NCBI GenBank assembly: GCA_008694505.1
Contig: VZDJ01000100.1
Span: 1,747,300-1,811,299, forward strand
Direction of reading: 5' to 3'
Origin: Cyanoderma ruficeps
Taxonomy: Eukaryota; Chordata; Aves; Passeriformes; Timaliidae
Length of the DNA: 64,000 nt
The notes under the pieces are model-generated. The model searched no databases. It was given only the letters and a program-made list of their open reading frames with translations, and was not told where the DNA came from. A program made the translations under genes and the position numbers. Below, piece after piece: positions 1 to 13,352 of this stretch; within the stretch, counting starts at the first letter, position 1, and every line of letters starts with the position of its first letter.

Positions 1-446
1 TGGGGGTCTGTAATTTAACACGATATAGGCTGATAATTGCAGTTGTTGTCCATCAACACGTCAAACCTTAACATCAGCAGTCGCTGCCTGTACAGCGTGG
101 GTTGACTAAGGAAGTGTGGCTCCCAACCATGTCAAGTTTGAGGCTAACTGTTCATGTCACTTTACAGATTACATTCTGTGTGCTTTTACTTATCCTGCAA
201 TTCTTAAAGAACAGCACAGTCCACATGGCAAGTCCAGCATCCTTCATTTGCACTCATTGTTCAAGGAATTAAACTGAATGGAGAAAATAATCAGAAAAAT
301 GTAGGGTCTACATTTTTGAAAGACAAGTAAAGTATTTGGACTCCCAGCTTTGAGGAAATACGTGCTATTAAAAAATCTTGCAGCTATTTACTTTTAAGAC
401 ATCATGTGCTGGAAAACTGACTGGGCTGGTTGCGTAAAAAAAACCG

Positions 447-491
447 GGGATACCTATATCAGATATAAAATATGTCTGATATAGGTATCCC
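447..491. repeat. Perfect 17-bp inverted repeat (hairpin)
   Basis: The left arm GGGATACCTATATCAGA (447-463) and right arm TCTGATATAGGTATCCC (475-491) are exact reverse complements around an 11-nt loop. It could form a cruciform or RNA hairpin. Confidence 0.95.
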
Positions 492-2460
492 TATATTATA
501 TATATCTTTTTTAACAATAACATTTTTATTCTGTACTAAATAGTTTTAAAGTGTTATGTCTGGCACTTTCCTGTTTGTAATATATCATTTGCAAAAGTGA
601 AAAGATGTTGCTTATTTCATTTTATGTGGGCTGGATCCATGCCCCTGACTATTTTCTCTAGTCCATTGAGACCTATCACTTTGGATAACAACAAACTATT
701 CTTTTGAGAGGGGTAGTTTTGACAGAATTATCTGTATTAACATTGTACTCCAGAGATGTGTGGCAGTAAAAATAAAAGTAAACATGAAAATGTTACAGAG
801 AAACAGATGACATCAAATATTTGCATCCTCAAGGATCAGATCTTACATATTGTGTCACTAATGCCACAAACATGCTGAAATCTACTGACCTTCCTGGACT
901 CTTCCTTTTAAGTCAAGCTTTATCCCTTACAAATCACAGCTGGGCTTACAAGTTCAGTGTACTACTCACTTCCTACATGTGATGCAGTGTTATTTCTGGC
1001 TACTAGAAGAACCAGTCTAGTCACCTGATATTCTCCCTTTTCGATGGCTATTCTGATTCCCATAGACAACCTGATCCTTCTGCCTCTGTTAACTTTCTGT
1101 AATTTCATCCCATGTCCTTTGGTCTGCATCTCCTAACATTGCCATTCATTTTCTCAGTCAGTATACCCCTCACTGCAGCAGTCTGGAACATGCAAAATCA
1201 CCTCTTTTTACTCATCTAATGAGAGAGAAGACCTGATATCGCATTGTGTTATTCTGCTATGCATAATTAATTCCTTCTTCCAGCAGAGCTTCTAGGTAAG
1301 GTACACAGTTTGGGCTGGCTGGCTGGTTAAGAAGACATTTAGAAAAATGTTTCCAGACCTTCAAAGTGATTCAACTCTGAAATGAGCTGGGACATGTATA
1401 AGTCCCATGAGCAGAGCACTGATCTAACTAAAGGTACTCGGGGAATAAGCAAGGAGATATTACATTTTATGCCAATAATACATACACTATTGTTATGGAA
1501 GATAGGAAAAGAAGACCTGTGGAGTGTCTCTGGGTACAAACAATACAGAAAAGGCCAGAGATTACGCAAAGATATAGATCTCCTGTATGCTAGATTATCA
1601 TAAGCATGAAAGTGAGGCTCCTTCTTTTCACCAATTAACAAGAGTATTCAAGGTTTTGGACAGTACATATGGTTAAAAAAACTAAATTAAAAAAGCAAGA
1701 TGTGCAGAGTGCTGAGAAGATTACTGAGTGAAAATGCTGATGAAGCTATTCTGGAGATGCTCTGCTCCTTCTAATTCTAGTAGGAAAGAAATTCCAAGGG
1801 CAGAAATGTAATTAAAATGAAATAATCACAAAGGGATTAAGTTCATCATTCTAAAGAATACATGGCATGAGCATTACTGAATAAGAATAATGAATATCTA
1901 CACAAAAAAACTTCATTAAAGGAGGATAGATAAGGGAAGACTTGGAGACTGAACTATTTGCTCCTTTTCCTGCTACTATTTTCAACAAAAATCCCCACTC
2001 TGATCTTTAATCAGAAATGTAACAAAGTTAGGGAATAAGTGTTGACCATGATAGAGAAAAGTGGTAAATCTACTTAGATAATAGACATTTTTAAACTGTG
2101 TTAAGGAATTTGTCCCCAGCAGCTTAAGGAGATAGCCAAAGCAATTTGCAGACATTGTATATACCTTGGACAACACTGGAGGAAGTACAAGAATAAAGAG
2201 CTCTGGAAAAGGACAAATATATTACATGCCTTTGAGAACAGCCAAAGGGAGGACCCAACACAGACCTGCCAATGCAATCTTTCAAATGGCGATGACATTA
2301 GAACAAGTAATAAAACAATCAATTTTATGTGCACCCAAAGAATAAAGTAATTAAAAAGGAAAAAAAAAACACAAAGCAAATTTACCAATAGTAAATTACA
2401 TTAAACCAGACAAACTTCCTTGTTTGGCAGAATAAATGGCTGACTTTTTGTGGGGAAGGA

Positions 2461-2512
2461 GTAAGTATGATAGCTTTTGACTTCTCTAAAGCCTTTGACT
2501 TATCTTCTCAGA
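2461..2512 (+). mobile_element. Possible LINE reverse-transcriptase relic
   Basis: Reading from 2467 gives MIAFDFSKAFDL, close to the LINE RT motif DFSKAFD, and the sequence after it (TTCTCAGAAGTAAATG) resembles the CR1 stretch that follows. Flanking DNA is not recognisable, so this would be an old, eroded piece. The match is short and could be chance. Confidence 0.35.
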
Positions 2513-5500
2513 AGTAAATGAAAGTGAGCTAAAACCTGCTTAAAAACTGCAGCTGAAAAGTGCTGATCAAAGGTCTCCCTAGAAAGAGATCTGAAGTCAG
2601 GTGTCTGTCTCAGGAGAAGAGCAATTGACATGCATCTGCAGAAAGGAGACCTCGGCTCCAGGGGCCTAACAAAAGCTCTGTGTCCTTTTAGCACATACAG
2701 AGTTAAAAGAAACATGATGAAGCCTAAATTTCCTTGTGTCACCTGTGATCCCTGTGTGACACAAATGGGAGGACATCAAGAAAAGCCCCACAGTCACGTT
2801 CCTTTCAGTCTAAGGTCTGGTGTATGCTTTGCAGTGAGTACAAACTGAAAGTCCAGCTTATAACCCTCACAACTGATCGATGAATGAAAACAAACAGCAA
2901 ATTACTTCCCAGATTGAACAGCTTGATGAGAGGCTGCTTTAGTGATACAAGAGTTTGGATGCTGCCTTCTTCCACAGCCAGGCTGAAGCTTGTAAGGATA
3001 ACTCACAGGACTGATAGTGATACCTGGTTGGCCACTACAAGTTCCCATGTGTAAATAACAGCTACCTGTCCTGAAAAATAACACCTTTCAGTCTGAGCAC
3101 TGCACTTTGCTGCAGTGTGGAGACAAAGAAATGGTTTATGGCTGGCAGAGGTGTGCCCTGGGCAATGAGAAGACCACACGCCACATGCACCACCACTGAT
3201 CTGTGATCAGATCCACAGGAAGCTGTCATTGTTTGTCTTTCCAAGAGTCTTCTGCAACAGTTGGTAAAGTGATAATCCAAACTGGCAACACACATGAAAC
3301 TTGAAACACCGAAGTGGGAAATGAAACGTGATGTTTTGGAAGGGAAATGAGGGAATAACTGTCAGGAAATAAGGTAATATTTATCTCCAGACCACACATT
3401 AAGAGCAGTTAAGATGTGTCACTGCTGTGTTAAATGTCATCTCTCTAGCTAAATAGGAATAAACCCACGTCCATCTCTAACAGCTACAAAATCACTTGAG
3501 ACTTTCCACTGAAAAAGTCATTGTTCCAGAAAGGCACCACAATTTCTTTACTGTTGTTATTTGAGGGGAAAACTCAGCAGTTACTTTCATTCTTCAGTGC
3601 AAGCTTCTCTGTAGGAGGTACATCTCCCTCACCTTAGACTTGCAAGAAACACTGGTAAAAAACTCCTTGTGAATGGAGGTTTCTATGGGCTTCAGAATAT
3701 CTTTTTAAAATACCACTGAATAGGTTTTCAACATGTGTTGGAAATGTGTTTACAGGTAGTCTCATGTTGCTAAAAGACTCTTTCAGGTGGGAAAATCCCT
3801 GAAGGTATTAACAAGCTTTCATCATATTTTAAATAGCAATAATAATTTAAAAAAACTTCCAGAAACCAACCAAATAAAAAAGTCTCCAGACAAATTTAGA
3901 CCGAAATCTGAGATTTCAGTGACAGAAAAACAGAGGAATGACCAAAGTCTGCTATGCACTTCTGAGATCTTATCTCATGTTTTCCTGAAGGAATAATTTA
4001 CAGATTTGATACAAACCAACCACATTATTATCCCAATGGCTCGGTGTTTGCCACTTTAGTGGAATAGCTTTGTTGAAGACAGTAGGAGAGCTTTTTCTCC
4101 ATCTGTGTTCTGGCTGCCAGGACTCACTGTGCTGACTCAGTACAATACTACCCAGTACCCATTTTTCTGGACTCCTGGTGTCACCAGCTAGAAAAAAGTC
4201 AAGCCCAAACATTCATAGTTAAAGCTGCTGGAAAATGCTTTCCCCCCGCTTTCCCTCTCAGTAAAGCTGTATAGTTGACTTGTGAAGGTCTGCAACTCTT
4301 AAGTTTTGCATGACCGTGTTGAGAAAAGCAATGCATCTTCTCTCATACTCAACCCTAGGGCTCTCAAAGCCAGTTGCCTGAACTAGTAGTCTGAGGTATC
4401 CAGCAAAGAAAAAGGGGGTGTATGAAGTTAGTAAGAGAATGAATTTGTTAAAGAAGAAATCTTCAGTAACAAGAAGCCTGGGGATCATTGGAGGTATGAG
4501 AAGAAATCATGCTTCAGAACGATGAAAACAAAATCAATAAATAACGTGACTGAAGTAACCTGCAAGAAAGCCTTGAAAAACTACCTAAGCAATCTGATCA
4601 GCTCTAGTGGCCTTTTGTTAGGCTTTTCTGGCCCCTTATCTCACCGATTTCAGAAACAATCCCTGCAGGACAGGCTTATCAACTGATCTTTAACAGTGGT
4701 TTAATTTCTCCTTTCAGCTGGTTCATCATTATATCATGTCTCTCCACTTTCCATGAATCACTGCCAACATGACTCTATAGAAAAAAGATGGTAACTGACA
4801 AAAGGAGGGGAATGTCCATATGAATGGATTTCAATTTTCTGGTTTTAGTTTGACTATGACCCTGCAATCCAAATTTTCTGCACACTAGAGTGGCCATACC
4901 AAACTCACACCACGGCCTTGTGAATTCACACTTGTGAATTTTAAACAAGGGATTATTATAGATGGAAATCATAAAACTTGAAAATTCATGCTCAGACAAT
5001 TTCCAACCCCAGTGGAGTGAAGGGGAGACAAGACCTCAAAAAGACTGGAATAGCAAGCTCTTACGACTTTTTAAATTGTGTTATTTCTAAGCAGTATCTC
5101 TGTAAATGAACCAGTTTATCAGGTTTGCAGGTATGGGAGAAAGTTTGCTTGACACAACCTCCTGCATATATAATGTAATGAAAGTCATTACAGTCCTGAA
5201 GCCAGCCCGATTTTGTTTGTCCCAGAGGCTAGGCTCAGGGCCTCTAGCTCTTGTACTAGAAAGCATTTGAAAACCTTTCTCCCACTGGCAGGTGGTATGC
5301 AGTGGCTGATCATTTTGAACTTTCCTGATTTCAATACTTTCCTTCACCTCTCGCCCTTTCCCAGTGAGTGATGATAATTTTAGATGCCTCTGCAGGATGG
5401 GGAATAGGCAGACATATCAGCTTGCTTTCATGAAAGCCCATAAAACACAGGCATTCACAGTAGTTAAAAAGAAGATGTATAGAATCCAAATGTCAAGGAA

Positions 5501-8500
5501 AATTAATTCCTTTGTCATTTGTCTCTGCAGACACAAACTTTATGCTGCTTTGCATCTTAAAACACGAGTTTCCTTTAAAGTCTGCAGCATTTCTTCTAAT
5601 GACATAAAAAAAGCTCAGTGCACATTCTGGGACCTTTCTAGTATGCCTGGGATAAGCTTAAACATATACAGCTGCTCTTTTTTAGCTTACTTCAGGGGAT
5701 CTTTCACAGCTGGGTTAAAATAGTTTTACATATGTTTGGCCAAATATGCATGATTTCAGGGCTCCAGAGTTGTTGTTGTAGCCTGCAAAGTAAATCTCTC
5801 ATCTTCACAGTTTCCATTTCACTGCATGGAGCTCCTCTGATGGCATAGAACAAGTGTTGGGTGTTTCTGGTTTTTTTGGTTCGTTTGGTTGGATTTTTTT
5901 TCTTTTTTTTTCTTTTTCCTGATTGTGGGCATTATGCATTCTGAGCAGCCCAGTGCCTTTCTGGAAGAAGTTTTATGAATAGTGTCAAGGAAAAAGAAGC
6001 TGTCACTGAGAAATTCTGTAGTTTTCCTCTCCTTTTATATATCCTGTTTTGAACTATGGCCTTTCTGCACAACAGGGAAAAGTGAAGTTTGCAGAATGTC
6101 AACATAAGCAGCTCTGCTTAGCAGGCTGAATCTCAAAGCAGCCTTATGGTAGGATTTGGGTTAAATTTCAAACACCACATGTAATCTAAAAGCAAAAATT
6201 GTTTCCTTATCAGCTCTGATCTTCTTTAAAGATACAAAAATGTAAATGCTAATTTTGAGCTAATAGTGCAACTGAACACATCACAGCTGAACTAACAAAG
6301 GAGTCATCTATTAAACATTCAAAGACAAATAGTAAGACAATACCCTATATTTCCTATTCCCCGAGGCTCCTGGAAATTATAACCAAATTGTTGAACAACT
6401 ATGTGACTGAGCCAACAGTGTTTATTCATGCACATAGACTGTATTTCTTAGGGACAGTCCTGCTCACAGCTGGGCTGCTGGTGCATGCTAGGAACATGGC
6501 TGGACCTCTTGTTAGCTCTGCCTTTACACAGAGGAAGGATGAAACCTCTTCTGTCATTAAAATGCCATCACTGTATAATGCAGGACAGAAAGCAAACACT
6601 GTTTATTTCTTTTTATTTCTCCTACACTCATGAACACAGCAGGTGTAGTCAAAAGGCCAGGACTTAAGAGTTAAAACATATCCCTGCCAGGGTTACTGAG
6701 AAGACTGCTTCTTCCAGAAAGATTTGCAGGACTGCTGATGAAAATAGTAAATGCAAAAATGCTAATGCAAAAAATAGCATACATGTCTGATATTAGGTTT
6801 ACCATTTCCCTTTGTATTGCAGCACCATTGCCTCACCTGCCTTTGAATATATTGAGTGACTAAGGGATTGTGACGCAATTGAAATGCAGGCTGTAACAGT
6901 CAGCAAGACCAATTTTACTGCTGGTTCTTCTTCAGTATCTCACTACTCTTCAAGTATAAATATCAGAACCTTTCTTTCCTCTGTTACATTAACTCACATC
7001 CACAGCATGTCCAGTAAAGCAAACATAGTTACTCCAGCCATATCCTGAGGTAAAAGACAGCATTTCCCTTATGGACTTTGTGCCCAGATGTTGCTATGAT
7101 CTCACTTACTTAATTTTCTATCTCCAGTGGTACCTTCTTTCATGCATTTTTCTGTCTTATTTATAATTCTCTCCTTTTTTAAAAAACAATTCTTTTTAGC
7201 ACCTCCCTACCTTGGAGAGGCTGTGTGTACATTTATACTTTGTTGCCATAACTTCATTGATATTTCCTGTGTACATTTTTTAACATGCTCAGTAATTTCT
7301 ATGGCCAGTCTGCTTCCCTGGATGAGGGGAACCTGTAGCTTCCTCTCAGAGAACATATGTTGACAAGTAGGTGCCTGACCCAGCTCCACCAGAGCTGTCC
7401 TGAGCACAGCAGTAAAATAACCATAGTGTGGGCAACCAAGTGTTCTCTCCGACAAATCTACCTTCAAGTCCCATGAAGACACCCTCTCGATTGTCCAGCA
7501 GCAGGCCAGGCAGACATAACTGTCCGCTCTACCAAACATCTCACAAACAGCAGTGTTGCTGCAAGTAACAGCTCCCCCAGCCTTGCAATCAGTTCTGCTA
7601 CTGGGTCATATTTCACTTTTCTGGATTTTCTGTACTCACTTGTCCAGTTCCTGCTCATGCTCTTGCTTTAACCCAGGATTTTCCAGTGCTGCAGGAAAAC
7701 CAGGGAGCTTACACAGCTAGTTAGTTAGTCAACATGAAGGCAGCTCCTGCAATAAGGAACATGACTGGCTTTCTTACATTTTTAGACTAGCTCTCAAGAT
7801 GTTTACTGATCTGCAGACACACAAACTTTCATGTAAGAGGCTAAAGCCTAATTTTTTTTCATACCATTGGAACTTTATCAATTTTTATCATGATCTCTTT
7901 TCACTCAGTGACATATAACACAGTGTACGTGAGATCAAACCTTTCAGGGAAGCACTGCTGATGTTATCAAGTTGTCTTGCCATGAGCAACTAGAGATAAA
8001 CTACTGTCTTTCCAGGTCTTGATGCTGGGTGTATGAAAATAGCTGCTGATTTGTTATTAGTGACTTAGTTCAATGTGTGTGAACTGCACACTGAGATATG
8101 AAAAAACCCCTGTGTACACGAAAGTAATTGGTCTTACTGGATGACTGCCTCAGGACATTGCCTTGTTCCTGGTTGTATTTAGACAAAAAACATATAATGT
8201 GCTGCAAAACGGTAAGACTTCTTTAAGACACTGAATAGAAACTCCTGTTTTGTAGAGATAAAGCTGAATGCTATCTGCAAAAAAAAGAGCAGTGCTCTTT
8301 ATGTTCCTTGTTATGACCCATGATTACACAAACCTCTGCACAGGCTGTGGTGAATGCAGGAGGTTCAGTGTGGACAGCAGGCAGAAGAAGGGACAGAGGG
8401 AACTCCTGCACTGTGCCCTCCTTTGAGATGATCTGATTGGGACTCATTCAGCAATGAATGCACACGGAGAGTTGCTGAGCAGTTTGATGGGAGCTATGAG

Positions 8501-11500
8501 CTGATAGCAGAATTAAATTACTGCAGTGCTGACCATGGGCTCAAAGTCACTACCGATGGCCTTTTCTGCACCACTTGGTAAGGCCACTTCTGTGAGCATC
8601 CTTAAAAACCAGTGGTACCCAGTGTCTGCCAAACACTGTGGTTTCTATCGCACTCACCCTGCTTGCTTGCAAACAGGAACTCATTATTTATTTAAGAATA
8701 AGAATTTACTGATTTAAAGAATAAAAAAAATGTAGAATGTATGTGCTTCTTAAAAGACTTTCTGAATTATTTTAATGAAGGCTTTTGTCGTGTTTCTGCA
8801 CATGTTTAAATCCCCTGTCTGTGCTACACTATTTCTGTTCAGCAACTGCAGATCTTTCAGGCTCTTCAAAAATACCCCTCTGTTTCTTTCTATAAGGACA
8901 TGATGGTGGATAGCAGTAGCTTTGTAGGGCTTCAAAAATGTGCCTGCTTTCCCCCTAACCTCCTTTTTAAAATATAACAGCTGCTCTTTTATTTCCTATC
9001 ACAATTGTGGGTAAGATGGGGTGGAACATGAACAAGATGGCATATTATTGACAGCATGCAGCTGGTGTTATTTTCTAATTAAAAAATCCTTGATGGGCAT
9101 ATGAAAGAACTCTGTAGTTTATGCCCAGTTGTGCCAATGCTATCAAACTACCCCATCAGCTGAGATTTTATTTCACAGAAGACAAGCAATCTTTGGTTGC
9201 TGGTAGAAGAACAACAGTTTAATATCCTGGCCAACACAAAGTTGGTGATGAATATGTCATTAGCCATTTTCAAATGTTTACTGTATTATATAGCTGTGCC
9301 AGAAATACTTCTTAATGCTTCCTGAGCAACTACTCTATAAACTGCCCTAAGCCCTTCTAATGTCAATGAAGGTGTTGAAATCTGCTTGAGCAGGGACCCT
9401 GACTTATTCTGCTCTGCTGGGGCAGGGAGATCTATCAGACTATCAGCAGGTGGTTTAAGAACACCAGTGCCCAACACACACAGAGTTGTTTGTGTATTTA
9501 GTTGCCTAACCGTGACAAGTCTCTTCTGGGCATGAGGGACTGTGATTTAAAAAAAAAAAACGTAGAGCTTTGCCAGCAAAACTCTTTTTCTTTTCCCTCA
9601 CAGGATTGTTAGGATGCACATTTTTGATACAATGGTAAATTTGCACTTTCTGCTTCAAAACTTCTCAATAAAATGCCCTTAAGAGACATTTTTGTAACAC
9701 AAGAAAAACAACATATCTGTTCCCTATCCTCTCTCTCGGCCACTGGCACAATCTTAGAATACATGATTAAAGTCTAGCAAAAGTAGTAGCAATGGTAACT
9801 GGATAGCAGAGACTGCAGTGCTTCACCAAATGACTGTTACAGGATTTGAAGGAACATCTGCCTAAACGCCTGACTAAATGAAGGAAATTCAGAGGAACTG
9901 CTGCTTTCCAAACACAATGACATTTTTTATCTGTATTTAATGTTCAATAAAACTGAGATTGCAAAACCTAAATTATGCCCTCTCCAGGTTTTTCATTTTT
10001 TAATTAACTACATGCTGTTGATCAGTAAGCACCAGCCCATGCTGACACAAATAATTAAGTGTGCCTTTTTTACAGTCAAAGAAAACAAACAAAAATGGAA
10101 GTTATTTGGGGTCCTTCCTATATAATTAAAGAAGTGCTGTTAACCATTAACTAAAAGGAAATGCATATGGGGAAAATGTAGGTGGTGTTTTTTACAGGGC
10201 AGGTAATTAGAGAGTTGACGGTTTACAGACCATATTAAAAGTGCTCTGAACCAAGACTGTCAATGTTTAGATAATTGTAAAATTACTACATCACATCTGA
10301 GCTATTAATTAATACAGTCATTGAAACTAGGCACATCCTATATGAAAAAAATGAATTATTCAAATATCTTTAACAGCATATTGACATTTTAATTGTACAC
10401 TGGCATTAGCAAAACTAAAAGGTGCTTTAAATGTCTTTCAGCTACTAGATTTTCTGCTATTAAATCCCTTTGAATGTCAAAGCAGTTTCAGAAATCTTGT
10501 GTTTAAAGTGCTAGACTGTCCTCCCAATTCAGCATCTCTATATGGCACATCTCCTTATAATCAATATGAACATCACAAAAATGCAACTGAGTATTACTCA
10601 ACATCCTGTCCACCAATTATACCTTGCTGTTTCTAGATAGAGTAGTGGCTCTTTGGAGCAAGCACGACCTACAGCAAATTCCCAGCTCTTGATAAATATG
10701 TCAGTACTACAAAGGTCAAACCAGAGCACGAGGCAGTCTGTGTTCCTCCACTGAGCAATCCTCACTGGGTGACAGGGGATGAGTGCAGCTGGAGATCTGG
10801 TCCATCTAGTGCCCTTAAACCTGAGCAGCTGCCTTGACAAATTAGATGTGGCCTCTTTTATTGAAAAAGCACATCAGCCTCCTGGGGCAATGACAGTTTT
10901 TCCCTCTTCTAGTAAGACAAGCCTCTACAGTTCATTGCAGCCTGGAAATGGATAGCCTGACTTGAAATCTATGCAGGTGAACAATTACAGGTCAAGAATA
11001 CCTGCTGTTTCCAGAAGCCACATTTGACAATATCTATTTTAAATTTCACCATTCTTTTATTTGTAGGATCTACTAATGTGGGAGCAGAGAAGCTTTGTTT
11101 TCATATCCAGGGGTTGCACATCAATACAACCTCCTCTGTTACCAATGTCATAGTTTTTTTTCCACTACTAAACAGCAAATGGCGCTTGGTTCTAATCTTG
11201 CCACCCAATGTTTCCGCTTCTGCTAGTTAAATCTGAAATCTGTACTGTTAGTGAAATGCAGAAATGTTTTGAGTTCTGAAAATATTGAGAGTCAGTGCTA
11301 AAGTATAGGCATTTTTTTAAGTGTGGCACAGGCAGTTGGTGCATGCTGGAATATGCCCCACCATTATCTTGATTTCCTCATCCTTGCCTGTCTTTTGCAG
11401 TTAAATCTGTTCCTTTCCTTATACTTTCAGATGGCTCCTATAGAAAATCTGTGACTAAATGAGCTGAAGCTTTCTTTACATAAGGCTTGAAATGCAGATT

Positions 11501-13302
11501 TAGTCACAGAGAAAGTACACTAAATCACTGCCCCGTACTTTATTATAACCCCATGTTTGACTAAAATTTGCTTAAAGATGTGGCCCTGCTCAGGGATTTA
11601 GCTCTTGACATCTTTTCTGAATGCCTTGTCTCTGCTCTGTCTCTTCACTCTTGTTCTCAGAGAAACTTACTAAAACATTATAAAAACAGGTCTGAAGAAA
11701 ATCTGCTGTCATAAACATCCTTCCAGCATTCTTCTTTCATGAATTTTATATACAATTTCCATTTTATTAATTAGCATCTACTTTACTACTGTCACTGTTT
11801 GAACTTGAGGATGTAATCTGAGATGATTAGATGTCTCTAGCCGCGGGAGCAGACAGCTCATACATGCAAGACAGAAGAGTAGAAGGATCAGTGTCATTTC
11901 TCTGGACAAGTCTGGTGTGTTCCCTTAATCCTGGCTGCACAGCCCTCCTGGTGCATGTCACAGGATACCAGCGATTCCAGTGTGGTGAGATCATCAATCT
12001 TCTGGCATGTTTGTGAGTTATTAGCCTGGTCTAGTTACTCAGGTATCTGGCCACTAAAAACTATACTGGGAAATTTGGTCCCATTCAAATGCTAACAATG
12101 GCTTTCAGGTGATACAGTGCTGAAACAGTGCTCCACAGTAGATATGCTGGCATTAGTTTATGAGACATCCAGTTCCTGGTCAAGTTGCTCATTAGAGGTA
12201 TTTTAGGCGAATATAGGGTTGGTTGGTTGTTCTAAATAAATAAACAAACAAANGCAATCAGTATATAAATAAGGCCTCCCTCTAGAAACAGGGATGTTTA
12301 CAGTAAGCTGATGCTAATTAATGTAAGAGCATTTCAGAAAAAACCAACCCTTTGTTTGGCACAGACTCATCCAACCAACCTCTGTTTTCATCCTAATAAG
12401 AAAAGTCAGTACGTTTTAATCTAGATGTGGCTCTGTAGAAGTTTAAATGGACTAAACACTGTGTCCTCTTGTCTAGGTAGAATAACTTTGCGAACCACTA
12501 CACCTCTGAGTAACCACACCTCTCACCCCAAATCTCGGCCAAATGCTACAGAATCATAGAATCAGAGCAAATTCTCTACTCCCTTTTCCACAACATTCTT
12601 TTACTAGACTCTGGGCAGAAAACTTAGAAATATAGTAAAGGTTGATTCAATCTTCATTGTTTCCTCAGCACTTGACACTTAGTGATCTGCAAAGCACTTG
12701 TTTTATGATGTTTGTGCATACAATGGTTTGAGATACGGGAAAGAGTAGCAGTGTTTGCATAGTTTCCCCCCAGATGCACATACTTTGAGTGAATACATCT
12801 GTTCCCAATCCCATCAAGGCAGAACTACCTATGGTGCAACTCCTCCCACTAGCCTTACTCTTATTTTAGGATCAATCAGTTCTTTCTGACAATGTCAGGA
12901 CAATGATATTGACGAAATACTGAATATTTGCTTCACCTTGACACATTGAAAGTCCAAGCCCTTCCACTCAGACCTGCAAACACTGACTCAAAACCTAAAT
13001 TTTGACAAATTTTATGCCACTTTAATTCCTCATTTCCTCATCTGATTTATTACATAATGCCAATAACATAATAACAGTCCCCTGTTTTCTCTGATACAGA
13101 AACTGCTTTTAATCTTTTAGATCCTTGTAATATTAGCATATAGCAATTTTTTTGTGTGTAAAAACATACTCTGCAAATGTACTTCTTGTTGCAAAACTCA
13201 GCTCTCCCGTGATGAATATTAATTGTTTAATTTATGCAAAAAAAGTCTGAAGCTTTGTTCTGCCAGATTTTTTCCCACTCATACTTCTATCTTGTTATAT
13301 CA

Positions 13303-13352
13303 GCACTTTACATTTACATCTTTACATCTTTACTTACACTTTACATCTTTAT
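13303..13352. repeat. Short TTTACATC-type repeat
   Basis: Several ACATCTTT and TTTACA units in about 50 nt. It is low-complexity sequence. Confidence 0.8.

Noticed and set aside
12552..12567. AGAATCATAGAATCA as a CR1 3' end
   Set aside because: Only the terminal repeat-like motif is present, with no CR1 sequence next to it.
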